Shown: piece after piece, positions 1 to 6,156 of the stretch
Layout of the letters: each line of letters opens with the position of its first letter
Position numbering within the stretch: the stretch's first letter is position 1
Assembly: GCF_039523795.1 (NCBI RefSeq)
Contig: NZ_BAAAFZ010000073.1
Span: 1-11,471, forward strand
Direction of reading: 5' to 3'
From: Craurococcus roseus
GTDB taxonomy: Bacteria > Pseudomonadota > Alphaproteobacteria > Acetobacterales > Acetobacteraceae
DNA: 11,471 nt
Program-made: the position numbers and the translations under genes
The notes under the pieces: model-generated
What the model was told of the DNA's origin: nothing
Database searches by the model: none
What the model saw: only the letters and a program-made list of their open reading frames with translations

Positions 1-93
1 AGCCGCCAGGGGGCAGACTACACCACCGGCGCCGGGCTTCTCGGACACCCTCTCAGCCCGATGGAGTTCGAGAAACAGGCGCGGGTGAGCTAA
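1..93 (+). CDS. C-terminal end of an IS3-family transposase (partial, possibly degenerate)
   Basis: The first frame is open from the window edge to a TAA at 91-93. Its last residues include LLGHPLSPMEFEKQARVS. The order G-[HY]-x-x-S-P-x-E-[FY]-E near the stop is the usual end of IS3-family OrfB (DDE) transposases, where a Y-N-x-x-R-R-H-S segment normally comes first. Here that segment reads Y-T-T-G-A-G-L, so the RRHS part is lost or diverged, which suggests an old copy. Only about 30 residues are visible and the catalytic DDE residues lie outside the window. The call rests on this short C-terminal signature alone. Confidence 0.5.
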   Translation, partial: SRQGADYTTGAGLLGHPLSPMEFEKQARVS

Positions 94-124
94 ACTCAAC
101 GTCTATCAGACCGGCAGCAGCCCA
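1..124 (+). mobile_element. Right end of a probable IS3-family insertion sequence
   Basis: The transposase-like tail ends at 93. A few bases later, about 101-124, the segment GTCTATCAGACCGGCAGCAG followed by CCCA resembles the short terminal inverted repeats found just after the orfB stop in many IS3-family elements. The partner repeat and the target duplication lie outside the window, so the boundary is approximate. If correct, the element ends about 45 bases before operator array A at 167. Confidence 0.4.
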
Positions 125-166
125 GGGCGTGAATCGGGAGCGGGCGAACGTTCCGACCCCAGAAGT

Positions 167-210
167 CTGACCATGCGCTAACCTGGCGCTCGCCGCGATT
201 TAACCTTCGA
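167..210 (+). promoter_or_regulatory. Operator-like array A: four 11-bp direct-repeat blocks
   Basis: Four consecutive 11-base blocks start at 167, 178, 189 and 200. The first is CTGACCATGCG, the second CTAACCTGGCG and the fourth TTAACCTTCGA, with a divergent third block starting CTCGCC. The exact 11-base period and the CTnACC core match the half-site spacing used by OmpR/PhoB-family regulators. Sites B and D repeat the same block order, including the divergent third block. AT-richer sequence with TAGAGT (212-217) follows and could be a -10 element. Binding by the response regulator at 10418-11143 is inferred. Confidence 0.6.
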
Positions 211-320
211 GTAGAGTAGTCCTATCCAGCCCCACACCCCGGCCCAACCATGTCCGCCGTAAGTCTGCCATCGAACCGTCGTCCACCGGCCATGTGACCG
301 TTACTTTTCTAATGGGTGCC

Positions 321-360
321 GCCGCCGCCCGCCTGGAGGTCGAGCGAGGCGGGCGGCGGC
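321..360 (+). repeat. Perfect 14-bp inverted repeat (leader hairpin)
   Basis: GCCGCCGCCCGCCT at 321-334 is exactly complementary to AGGCGGGCGGCGGC at 347-360, leaving a 12-base loop (335-346) that contains GGAGG. No T-run follows on either strand, so it is not a typical intrinsic terminator. It lies downstream of array A and upstream of the possible ORF at 405, where it would form in a transcript leader. Confidence 0.6.
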
Positions 361-404
361 AGGCCCGATCCGAGGACCGCAATCCCGAACCCACCAGGAG
401 AACA

Positions 405-869
405 GTGGCGAACAGCGGCACCGAACTCGACCTCGACGGCCCAGCCGCGGCGGTTCTGCCTCCGACCGGACCGACGGGGAGCCATGCGGGCACTGGAAGC
501 TCTGTCAAAGCGCGACCCGAGGAGCCCATCCGGCCTTCGATCGGATCGAGCGGCTGTGCGGACCTCGTCCATTCCGACGCCTTCGACGGCATCCCCGTCC
601 TGCTGGGAGACGGCTTCAAGGTCGGCGGGAGCCGCGCCTGGACGGTCTACCACGGCGCGTCCGCCTGCCGCCCCCCCGCGCGTCGAGGCAACCGGGGTGT
701 ATCGTCCTGGCGAGTCGCCCTCCTCGGCGCCGCGCGCCGTCTTGGATCGGAAGGTGGCCGCACCAGGGTGACGCTCCAATGGAGACCCCTCGCCAGCGGC
801 AACCCTCGCCGCCGATCGGCGGTGCCGCCGTCAGGCGTCGTCCGGCCAAACGGGTCCGGGCGTGGTTGA
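405..869 (+). CDS. Hypothetical small protein, doubtful ORF
   Basis: I do not recognise this 154-residue frame. A GTG at 405 follows AGGAG (396-400) by four bases. The ORF ends with TGA at 867-869, overlapping by eight bases the first GTG (862) of the frame that becomes the porin. The middle (roughly codons 50-90, including DGIPVLLGDGFKVGG) has mostly G/C third positions, while both ends are rich in Arg, Pro and Gly like random GC-rich sequence. No signal peptide, membrane segment or motif is visible. Arguments for coding are the position behind array A and the overlap with the next frame. Arguments against are long open frames on both strands and the lack of any family. Non-coding leader is as likely or more so. 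Confidence 0.2.
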   Translation: MANSGTELDLDGPAAAVLPPTGPTGSHAGTGSSVKARPEEPIRPSIGSSGCADLVHSDAFDGIPVLLGDGFKVGGSRAWTVYHGASACRPPARRGNRGVSSWRVALLGAARRLGSEGGRTRVTLQWRPLASGNPRRRSAVPPSGVVRPNGSGRG

Positions 870-975
870 GCCGTTCACCGTGGCCCGTGGCCGCGATCGC
901 CGAAGCGGCACCGCCGCGGCGGGTCCGGCCGGGCCGTCGGCCACCGAGCGAGGCGGCACTCGCCCGTCCGCGGTC

Positions 976-2403
976 GTGCCGGGCAGCGAGGAGCTTGGAG
1001 AAGCACGCACACGGTCCGCGCGCCGAGAAACCTGGGCCTCGTGCCCTCCCTTCGATCGCCACGACGGCGAGGCGGTCGGGCCACCGCCGACACGCCGTCG
1101 GCAGCGGCGCAAGCGCCAAATCCCTTCGAGGCTCCGTCTCCTGACCGCCGCGGCAGCAGGGGCCGCGCTGGTCGCCTCGGAAGCCTTCTGCCAGGAGGCG
1201 TCTCCATCGGCGGAAGGCGGCGGGAGCCGGCGCAGCCAAGGGCCGCCGCGCGTGATGGGGTGGACCGAGCGGCTCGAATTCGCCACGCCGGACGGGGCCT
1301 TCTCCATCGGCCCGACCGGCAGAATCCACTTCGACGGCGCCTACGTCTTGGGGCCGGACGGGGATCGCGTCGGACCGCGCGGGCAAACGTCGCTCCGGCG
1401 CGCGCGCATCGGCGTCGAAGGGCGGTTGTTCCACGATTTCGAGTACGCCTTCCGCTGGAACTTCGCCGGCTACCCAAGCGAGCGCACCGGCCTCAGCCGG
1501 TTGAGCCTGGCCTATGTCGGGCTCGAGCCCTTCCGTTTCATCGCCGGCGCCATCAAGCCGCGCTTCACGCTCGAGGACTCGCAAAGCTCGAACAACATCC
1601 TGTTCCTGGAGCGCGCGGCGGCGGCGCGCGCCGCCTCGTCCCTCGCCGGCGGCTCGGCCCGCTACGCCGCCGGGGTCGAGGCGGGGGCCGAACGCGTGTT
1701 CGGCGCCGCGTACCTCACCGGGGGCGACGCTAACGTCAGCGGCGACGAGCGCCAGCGCGGCGCCCAGGTCCGTTTGGCCGGCACGCCGCTGCATGCCGGG
1801 GGCGCCGTGCTGCACATCGGCGCTTCCCTGTCATGGGTGTTCACGCCCTCCCTGTCCGGCGGCAGGCGCGCGGTCGACATCGACGAGCGGCCCGAGTTGC
1901 GCCCGGGGACCGAGCGGTTGCTGGACACCGGGGCGCTGCCCGCCCGCGGGGCCCGCACCGAGGGTGTGGAGTTGGGCTTCTCCCAAGGGCGCTTCTGGGC
2001 ACAAGGAGAGTACCACCGCATCCTGGTGGACCGACCGGGCGGCCTTCCGCGAGCGCAATTCGATGGCTGGTACGCCCAAGCGGCTTATGTCCTCACCGGC
2101 CGCCCGCGCGCCTGGCGCGGCTCGCGCGGCGCCTGGGACCGCCCTAGGCCCGTGGCCGGCCTGGATCCGCGGGCCGGCGCGTTCGGCGCGGTCGAAGTGG
2201 GGCTGCGCTACAGCCGCCTCGACCTGGACCACAGGGACGTCCGCGGCGGCCGGCAGGGCATCTGGACCGCCGGGGCGAACTGGTACCCGGCCGATGACCT
2301 CAGGCTGACGCTGCAGTACCAGATCGGCGAAGCGGTGCCCGAAGGGGAAGACCGGACCCTGCGCTTCCAGGCGATCGGGCTGCGGCTACAGACGATTTTC
2401 TGA
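976..2403 (+). CDS. Phosphate-selective porin O/P family outer-membrane porin
   Basis: This is a beta-barrel porin of the OprO/OprP family (Porin_O_P), which forms outer-membrane channels for phosphate, pyrophosphate or other anions. Family hallmarks include TGRIHFDGAYV near the start of the barrel, a run of RRARIG followed by an FEYAFRWNFAG strand, AYVGLEPFRFIAGAIKPRFT, and the LED-SS-NN-FLERA segment. Later strands include GEYHRI and FDGWYAQAAYVLTG, and the protein ends in aromatic Phe (LQTIF), as barrel proteins usually do. A basic stretch then LLTAAAAGAALVASEAFC (about 1138-1191) looks like a signal peptide. The start is unresolved: ATG at 1254 would remove the signal, and the only in-frame starts upstream are GTG at 976, 880 and 862, none with a good Shine-Dalgarno. 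I list 976 because it is nearest, though it leaves about 40 extra residues before the basic region. The family call is firm; the anion transported cannot be read from sequence. Confidence 0.85.
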   Translation: MPGSEELGEARTRSARRETWASCPPFDRHDGEAVGPPPTRRRQRRKRQIPSRLRLLTAAAAGAALVASEAFCQEASPSAEGGGSRRSQGPPRVMGWTERLEFATPDGAFSIGPTGRIHFDGAYVLGPDGDRVGPRGQTSLRRARIGVEGRLFHDFEYAFRWNFAGYPSERTGLSRLSLAYVGLEPFRFIAGAIKPRFTLEDSQSSNNILFLERAAAARAASSLAGGSARYAAGVEAGAERVFGAAYLTGGDANVSGDERQRGAQVRLAGTPLHAGGAVLHIGASLSWVFTPSLSGGRRAVDIDERPELRPGTERLLDTGALPARGARTEGVELGFSQGRFWAQGEYHRILVDRPGGLPRAQFDGWYAQAAYVLTGRPRAWRGSRGAWDRPRPVAGLDPRAGAFGAVEVGLRYSRLDLDHRDVRGGRQGIWTAGANWYPADDLRLTLQYQIGEAVPEGEDRTLRFQAIGLRLQTIF

Positions 2404-2436
2404 CTGAAAGCGGCACTCAGCCCGGGCCGCCCAAGG

Positions 2437-2466
2437 TTCCGGCCCGGCGACGCCGGACCGCCGGAA
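2437..2466 (+). terminator. Probable hairpin terminator of the porin gene
   Basis: TTCCGG (2437-2442) pairs with CCGGAA (2461-2466), and an inner CCGGC (2444-2448) pairs with GCCGG (2452-2456) around a GAC loop. It begins 34 bases after the porin stop and is followed by ATCTT, a poor U-tract. Its position suits termination, but the weak T-run leaves it uncertain. Confidence 0.4.
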
Positions 2467-2482
2467 ATCTTCGGCAGCGGTA

Positions 2483-2537
2483 GGCTTTCGTCCTTCGGCC
2501 CGGCGCCGCCGGCCGGGCTGAGCGCCGTTCGAAAGCC
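2483..2537. repeat. Nested inverted repeats in the porin-operon gap
   Basis: GGCTTTCG (2483-2490) is complementary to CGAAAGCC (2530-2537), and inside it GCCCGGC (2498-2504) pairs with GCCGGGC (2512-2518) around a seven-base loop. The structure stops seven bases before array B. It could add to termination or shield array B from read-through. No T-run follows. Confidence 0.5.
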
Positions 2538-2543
2538 GAACGA

Positions 2544-2631
2544 CTAACCTGACTCTAATCTGACGCTTCGCGCCGTCTAATCCCCGGCTGCGTCAGTTCT
2601 ATCCCGGCTCATGCGTCGGTCAAACCGGGAC
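2544..2631 (+). promoter_or_regulatory. Operator-like array B upstream of the CDP-polyol operon
   Basis: Blocks of 11 bases start at 2544 (CTAACCTGACT), 2555 (CTAATCTGACG), 2566 (divergent, CTTCGC) and 2577 (CTAATCCCCGG). The phase continues: blocks at 2588, 2599, 2610 and 2621 all begin with C, and TGCGTC recurs at 2589 and 2612. Blocks 1-4 mirror sites A and D position by position. Placement about 210-250 bases before the first operon start, in the same orientation as the operon, suggests an activator or repressor site for an OmpR/PhoB-type regulator. No clear -35/-10 pair is visible, which would be compatible with an activator-dependent promoter. Confidence 0.65.
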
Positions 2632-2797
2632 TGTCATATCACCGCAACCAAGCCGTCACCCGATCTTCGCGGATCGACACCGGCATCGCCCGAGGGGCGT
2701 TGCCGGCAGTCGGTCGCGTTGGCCGGGGATGCCCGGCTTCGCCGTCGCCGGCAGGCGCCGTAGCGGCAGCGACCCCGAACAGACCCGGAGCAACGTG

Positions 2798-3616
2798 ATG
2801 GACAGGAACACTATCAGCTTCGACCAAGCCGCCGCAGACGGTCTCCGGACCGTCCTGCCCGCCGCGCGCAACGCCACCGAAGCGGTGATCCTGGCCGCCG
2901 GCCGCGGCTCCCGCCTCAAGCAGTTCACGGAAGCGAAGCCGAAATGCTTCGCCGAGGTCGGTGGGGCGCCGCTGATCGAGCACCAGTTGCGGGCGCTCGA
3001 GATGGCCGGCATCGAACGGGTTTCGGTGGTCACCGGATACCGGCATGACGACGTGCGTCGGGCCGTCCGCGGGCGTGCCCGGGTGATCCGGAACGAAGAC
3101 TGGAGCGACACCAACAGCCTGTACTCCCTGTCGCTCTGCCGCGGGCGTGTCAGCGGTCCGATGCTGGTGATGAACTGCGACGTTCTGATCCACCCGCTGG
3201 CCTTGCAACGGCTCGTGGACGCCCCCGGCAGCGCCTTCCTCTACGACTCCTCCTCGGGCGATGCGGACGAGCACATGAAGGTGGAACTGGCCGGCGACGG
3301 CCGCCTCAAGGCCATGAGCAAGACGCTGCCCGCGGACCGGACCCACGGCGAGAATGTCGGGGTGCTCCACTTCGACTCCGCGGCCGCGAAAACGCTGTTC
3401 CGGGAGGCGGCCTGCGTCCTGGCCGAGGGCGACCGCAACGCCTGGATGGCGCGGGCCGTGGAACGCGCCGCGCGCTCGGTGCCGCTGCGCGGCGTGAACG
3501 TCGCCGATCTGCCGTGGATCGAGATCGACTTCCCGGACGACCTCGAGCGGGCCCGCACGCAGGTCTGGCGGCACATCGCCCACGCGTTGGCGCCGAGCGT
3601 GCGCCTCGCCGCCTGA
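2798..3616 (+). CDS. LicC-like sugar/choline-phosphate cytidylyltransferase
   Basis: This 272-residue nucleotidyltransferase of the LicC-like family (COG1213 type) should activate a small phosphate ester (phosphocholine, glycerol 3-phosphate, an aminophosphonate or similar) with CTP, releasing pyrophosphate. The N-terminus has the nucleotide-binding signature AVILAAGRGSRL (residues 29-40) with conserved KPK (47-49). NEDWSDTNSLYSL is the NP-x-[YW]-x-x-T-N-x-x-SL region typical of LicC-like enzymes. MNCDVL carries the metal-binding Asp128, and WIEIDFPDDLERA near the C-terminus carries E242 and D244 of the closing motif. ATG at 2798 follows GGAG (2787-2790) by seven bases; an in-frame ATG at 2729 has no ribosome site. 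It is the first gene of the operon, 39 bases before the kinase-like gene, and its partners point to a CDP-linked product. The family is clear; the substrate is not. Confidence 0.85.
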   Translation: MDRNTISFDQAAADGLRTVLPAARNATEAVILAAGRGSRLKQFTEAKPKCFAEVGGAPLIEHQLRALEMAGIERVSVVTGYRHDDVRRAVRGRARVIRNEDWSDTNSLYSLSLCRGRVSGPMLVMNCDVLIHPLALQRLVDAPGSAFLYDSSSGDADEHMKVELAGDGRLKAMSKTLPADRTHGENVGVLHFDSAAAKTLFREAACVLAEGDRNAWMARAVERAARSVPLRGVNVADLPWIEIDFPDDLERARTQVWRHIAHALAPSVRLAA

Positions 3617-3655
3617 GCATCGGGTAGCGCCCCAAGCGCGGCCGGAGGACATCGC

Positions 3656-5074
3656 ATGAGCTACCGCCAAGACCCGATTCACCGGACCGTCCAATGGCTG
3701 CGCGGCCGGCGCCGCTCCCCGGCACAGCCGGGGACGACCTTCGCCGACGCCTGGAGCGAGGGGGCGCGCGTCCGACCCGGCGACGTCGAAGTTCGCCCAA
3801 GCCTGATCAACTACAAGCCCTTCGAACGGGCTCGCGTCGTGGCGGAAGTGACTCTCGTGCCGGGCCGGCCAGGCTCGCCGCCCGTGACGCTCAACCTCTT
3901 CCTGCACGTCTTCGCCGATCCCGAAGCGGCGCGCCGGGAAGCGCAGGCCTGCGCCGGTCCGGAACTGCCCGGCTGCTACGGACCGCCGTGCCTCCACATC
4001 GAGGACCGGCACCTGGTCGCTTGGGCGCTGCCGAACGCGCCCAACCTGCAGGAGCTGCGCGAGTTGCTGGACCCGGCGGGATTCCAGCGATTGCTGTCCC
4101 GCGCACCGGAATTGGCCGCCGCCTGCGGTTCGGCGCGCGGGCCGACGCTGGTGCGTTACGTCCCCCTGAAACGGGCTCTCCTGGTCTGGGACGGCGCCGC
4201 GGACGGGCGACGCCACTACGTCAAGCTCATCGACGGCCCGGCGGCGGCGGCGGCGGCCCTGAACCTGCGGGAACTCCACGCCAGGGCCGAGCACGGCGAG
4301 TTGGGCTTCGCGGTGCCCCGGCCTGTGCATTACAGCCCGGAACTGCACACGATGATCATGACCGAGTTGCCGGGCCGCCGCTTCACGGCCGTGATGCCTG
4401 CGTGCCGTCCGGCGGCGTTCGCGGAGGTGGGCAAGGCGGTGGCGAGCCTGCACCGCCTCGCCACGCGGCCCGTTTCCACTTGGTCCCCCGAGCGGGAGTT
4501 CGCCGACCTCCGGCGCCACATGCGGGGCGTTCGGCGCGCCCTCCCCGGACTCGCCGGGCGGCTCGACGCCTTGCTGGAGCGGCTCGCCCGGCCGCCCGCC
4601 CTCGCCGACGCGTCGCGCGTCCCGATCCACGGGAACCTCTTCGGCGACCAGATCCTCTACAACGACCGGGCTCCGGAAGGGCGGCGCGTCGGCGTCGTGG
4701 ATTGGGACGCTTGGTCGTCCGGCGACGCGCACTTCGACCTCGGGCGGCTGATCGCCCATTTCCTCTATGTCGTTCGGCTCAGGAACCTGCCGGAGGCCGA
4801 CGCCTCCGCTTGCGTCGGGGCGCTGTTGCGGGCGTATGAGGCGGCCGGTGGAGCCGCCATCAACCAACCGACCCTCGATTGGCATATCGCGGCGGCGCTC
4901 CTCCTCCGCGCGAAGATCTCATCCCTGCGCACGCTCCGCCAAGGCTGGCCGAGGCACCTCGAGCTGATGGTCGCCGAAGCCGAGCGCGTGCTGGGCGCCA
5001 GCGCTCCGGGCGTGCCGCGGAAGGCCCGGCGGAGCGCCGCCGCATCCATCCCGGCGGAGGCCGCGGCGCCATGA
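3656..5074 (+). CDS. APH/choline-kinase-like phosphotransferase with altered catalytic motif
   Basis: This 472-residue cytosolic protein has an aminoglycoside/choline kinase fold in its second half. YVKLID gives the N-lobe lysine K190, and EFADLRRHM lies in the linker. IHGNLFGDQILYN (from H325 at 4628) aligns with the catalytic loop H-[GR]-D-[FL]-x-x-[DG]-Q-x-L, and VVDWDAWSSGD (D349) is the magnesium-binding motif. The catalytic base, normally Asp, is Asn327 here. Residues 1-160 carry an extra region whose RPSLINYKPFERA (47-59) resembles GPTLVRYVPLKRA (162-174), suggesting a duplicated, degenerate N-lobe. GGAGG (3644-3648) precedes the ATG by seven bases, and the stop overlaps the next start (ATGA, 5071-5074). 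By context it would phosphorylate the alcohol later activated by the cytidylyltransferase, as LicA does with LicC. The Asn raises the option of a weak kinase or a pseudokinase. Confidence 0.8.
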   Translation: MSYRQDPIHRTVQWLRGRRRSPAQPGTTFADAWSEGARVRPGDVEVRPSLINYKPFERARVVAEVTLVPGRPGSPPVTLNLFLHVFADPEAARREAQACAGPELPGCYGPPCLHIEDRHLVAWALPNAPNLQELRELLDPAGFQRLLSRAPELAAACGSARGPTLVRYVPLKRALLVWDGAADGRRHYVKLIDGPAAAAAALNLRELHARAEHGELGFAVPRPVHYSPELHTMIMTELPGRRFTAVMPACRPAAFAEVGKAVASLHRLATRPVSTWSPEREFADLRRHMRGVRRALPGLAGRLDALLERLARPPALADASRVPIHGNLFGDQILYNDRAPEGRRVGVVDWDAWSSGDAHFDLGRLIAHFLYVVRLRNLPEADASACVGALLRAYEAAGGAAINQPTLDWHIAAALLLRAKISSLRTLRQGWPRHLELMVAEAERVLGASAPGVPRKARRSAAASIPAEAAAP

Positions 5075-6156
5075 CGACGCGCGTCCTGTTCACGGGCTAC
5101 GCGCCCGTCCACTTCCTCTGCTTCCGGCCGATCTGGGATCGGCTGGCCCGCCGGCCCGACACCGAGGTCTTCGTCTCCGGCGGGCTCCGCACCGGCGCCG
5201 CCGGCGCCTTCGCCTACGACGGCGCCGGCCTCTACCGGCCGTTAGGCGTACCGGACGGCCGCATCCTGCCGGTGGAGGCCATCCAGTCGCGGACCTTCGA
5301 CGTCCTGTTCTCGGCCAACAAGCGGATCATCGCGCCGCGCGGCAACTTCGGCACGCTGGTCCAGATGTTCCACGGCGTCTCCTTCCGCAACCGGGCGGTC
5401 CGGAGCGAGAGCCTGGACTATGACGCCCTGTTCCTCATCGGCCCTTACATGCGGCGGAAATTCGCCGAGCAAGGCCTCCTGGCCGAGGCCGATCGGCGGG
5501 GCGTGCCGATCGGCTTCCCCAAAACCGACCCGCTGGTCGCGGGGAACTTCGATCGGGCGGCGCTGCTCGCGCGCTACGGCTTCGACGGGAGCCGGCCCGT
5601 CCTGCTCTACGCGCCCACGGGAGAGGCCCACAACTCGCTCGAAACGATGGGCGAGGCCGTCATCCGGGACCTGTCCTCCTGCGGCCACTTCGACCTGCTC
5701 ATAAAGCCGCACGACCACCCGAAGAACGGCCGCGATTGGTTCGCAGAGCTGGCACCGCTCGAAGGCCCCCACACGAAGCTGGCGCGCGACCACGACGTGG
5801 TCCCGCTGCTGCTGCTGAGCGACCTTCTGATCACGGACGCGTCCTCGGTGGCGAACGAGTACACGCTGCTGGACCGGCCGATCCTGTTCCTCGACGTGCC
5901 GGAGCTCCTGCGCGAGTCGCGCGAGAGCGGGGCCGCGCTGGACCTGGAGGGCTGGGGCCGCAAGGGCGGCGTGGTCGTCGAGCGCGCCGAGGACGCCGCC
6001 GACGCGACGATCGAGGCCCTGGCCGATCCCGGGCGGTTGGCCGATGTGCGACGGGCCATAGCGAAGGACCTGTTCTACAATCCGGGGCGCGCGACCGATG
6101 CGGCGATGGATTGGCTCGCGCGGCGGTTCCCCGCCTCCGAAAGGCTGGCGTCGTGA
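5071..6156 (+). CDS. CDP-glycerol glycerophosphotransferase family protein (first copy)
   Basis: This 361-residue GT-B-like enzyme belongs to the Glyphos_transf family (TagB/TagF type), which transfers an alcohol phosphate from a CDP carrier to an acceptor. Motifs in order are QMFHGVSFRN (98-107, matching the family H-G-x-x-x-K/R element with H101), LLYAPTGEAHNS (178-189, family Y-x-P-T), LLIKPHDHP (209-217, K-P-H) and LLITDASSVANEY (252-264, T-D-x-S-S). It is about the length of single-domain TagB and half of TagF. No transmembrane segment is obvious; family members are usually peripheral at the inner membrane. ATG at 5071 overlaps the previous stop by four bases and has GGAGG at 5056-5060, implying coupled translation. 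Its neighbours support a CDP-linked donor, but the donor need not be CDP-glycerol and the acceptor is unknown. Confidence 0.85.
   Translation: MTTRVLFTGYAPVHFLCFRPIWDRLARRPDTEVFVSGGLRTGAAGAFAYDGAGLYRPLGVPDGRILPVEAIQSRTFDVLFSANKRIIAPRGNFGTLVQMFHGVSFRNRAVRSESLDYDALFLIGPYMRRKFAEQGLLAEADRRGVPIGFPKTDPLVAGNFDRAALLARYGFDGSRPVLLYAPTGEAHNSLETMGEAVIRDLSSCGHFDLLIKPHDHPKNGRDWFAELAPLEGPHTKLARDHDVVPLLLLSDLLITDASSVANEYTLLDRPILFLDVPELLRESRESGAALDLEGWGRKGGVVVERAEDAADATIEALADPGRLADVRRAIAKDLFYNPGRATDAAMDWLARRFPASERLAS

Larger units (their letters stand above)
94..404. other. Non-coding stretch between the IS end and the first possible ORF
   Basis: No frame here gives a recognisable protein. The contents are a possible IS terminal repeat (about 101-124), repeat array A (167-210), weakly promoter-like AT-richer sequence around 211-227, and a 14-bp perfect stem-loop at 321-360. 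An AGGAG at 396-400 precedes a GTG at 405. Confidence 0.5.
2404..2797. other. Intergenic region between porin and CDP-polyol operon
   Basis: No gene is supported in this 394-base gap. The first half holds hairpins suited to ending porin transcription (2437-2466 and 2483-2537) and a 10-bp inverted repeat, CTCAGCCCGG at 2416-2425 with its complement at 2513-2522. The second half holds repeat array B (2544-2631), then about 165 bases of leader. GGAG at 2787-2790 serves the cytidylyltransferase start at 2798. Confidence 0.6.

Noticed and set aside
809..822. 14-base perfect palindrome CCGCCGATCGGCGG
   Set aside because: Short GC palindromes are common in such DNA. I see no second copy or partner element, so a protein-binding role is unsupported.
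616..1815. 399-residue open frame on the minus strand opposite the porin
   Set aside because: Its composition is Arg/Gly/Ala-rich with no recognisable domain, while the + strand holds conserved porin motifs over the same bases.
2631..2637. CTGTCAT, matching one half of an enterobacterial Pho box
   Set aside because: The partner half-site expected four bases later (2642-2648) reads CCGCAAC and does not match. A single heptamer is not evidence for PhoB control.
2729..2797. Upstream ATG start for the cytidylyltransferase
   Set aside because: It adds 23 residues of unconserved sequence without a ribosome site, whereas ATG 2798 has GGAG at good spacing.
2639..4885. 748-residue open frame on the minus strand
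   Set aside because: It lies antisense to the cytidylyltransferase and kinase-like genes, both of which carry clear family motifs. Its product is Arg/Gly/Pro/Val-rich without any motif. Such frames are expected opposite GC-rich genes with G/C third positions.
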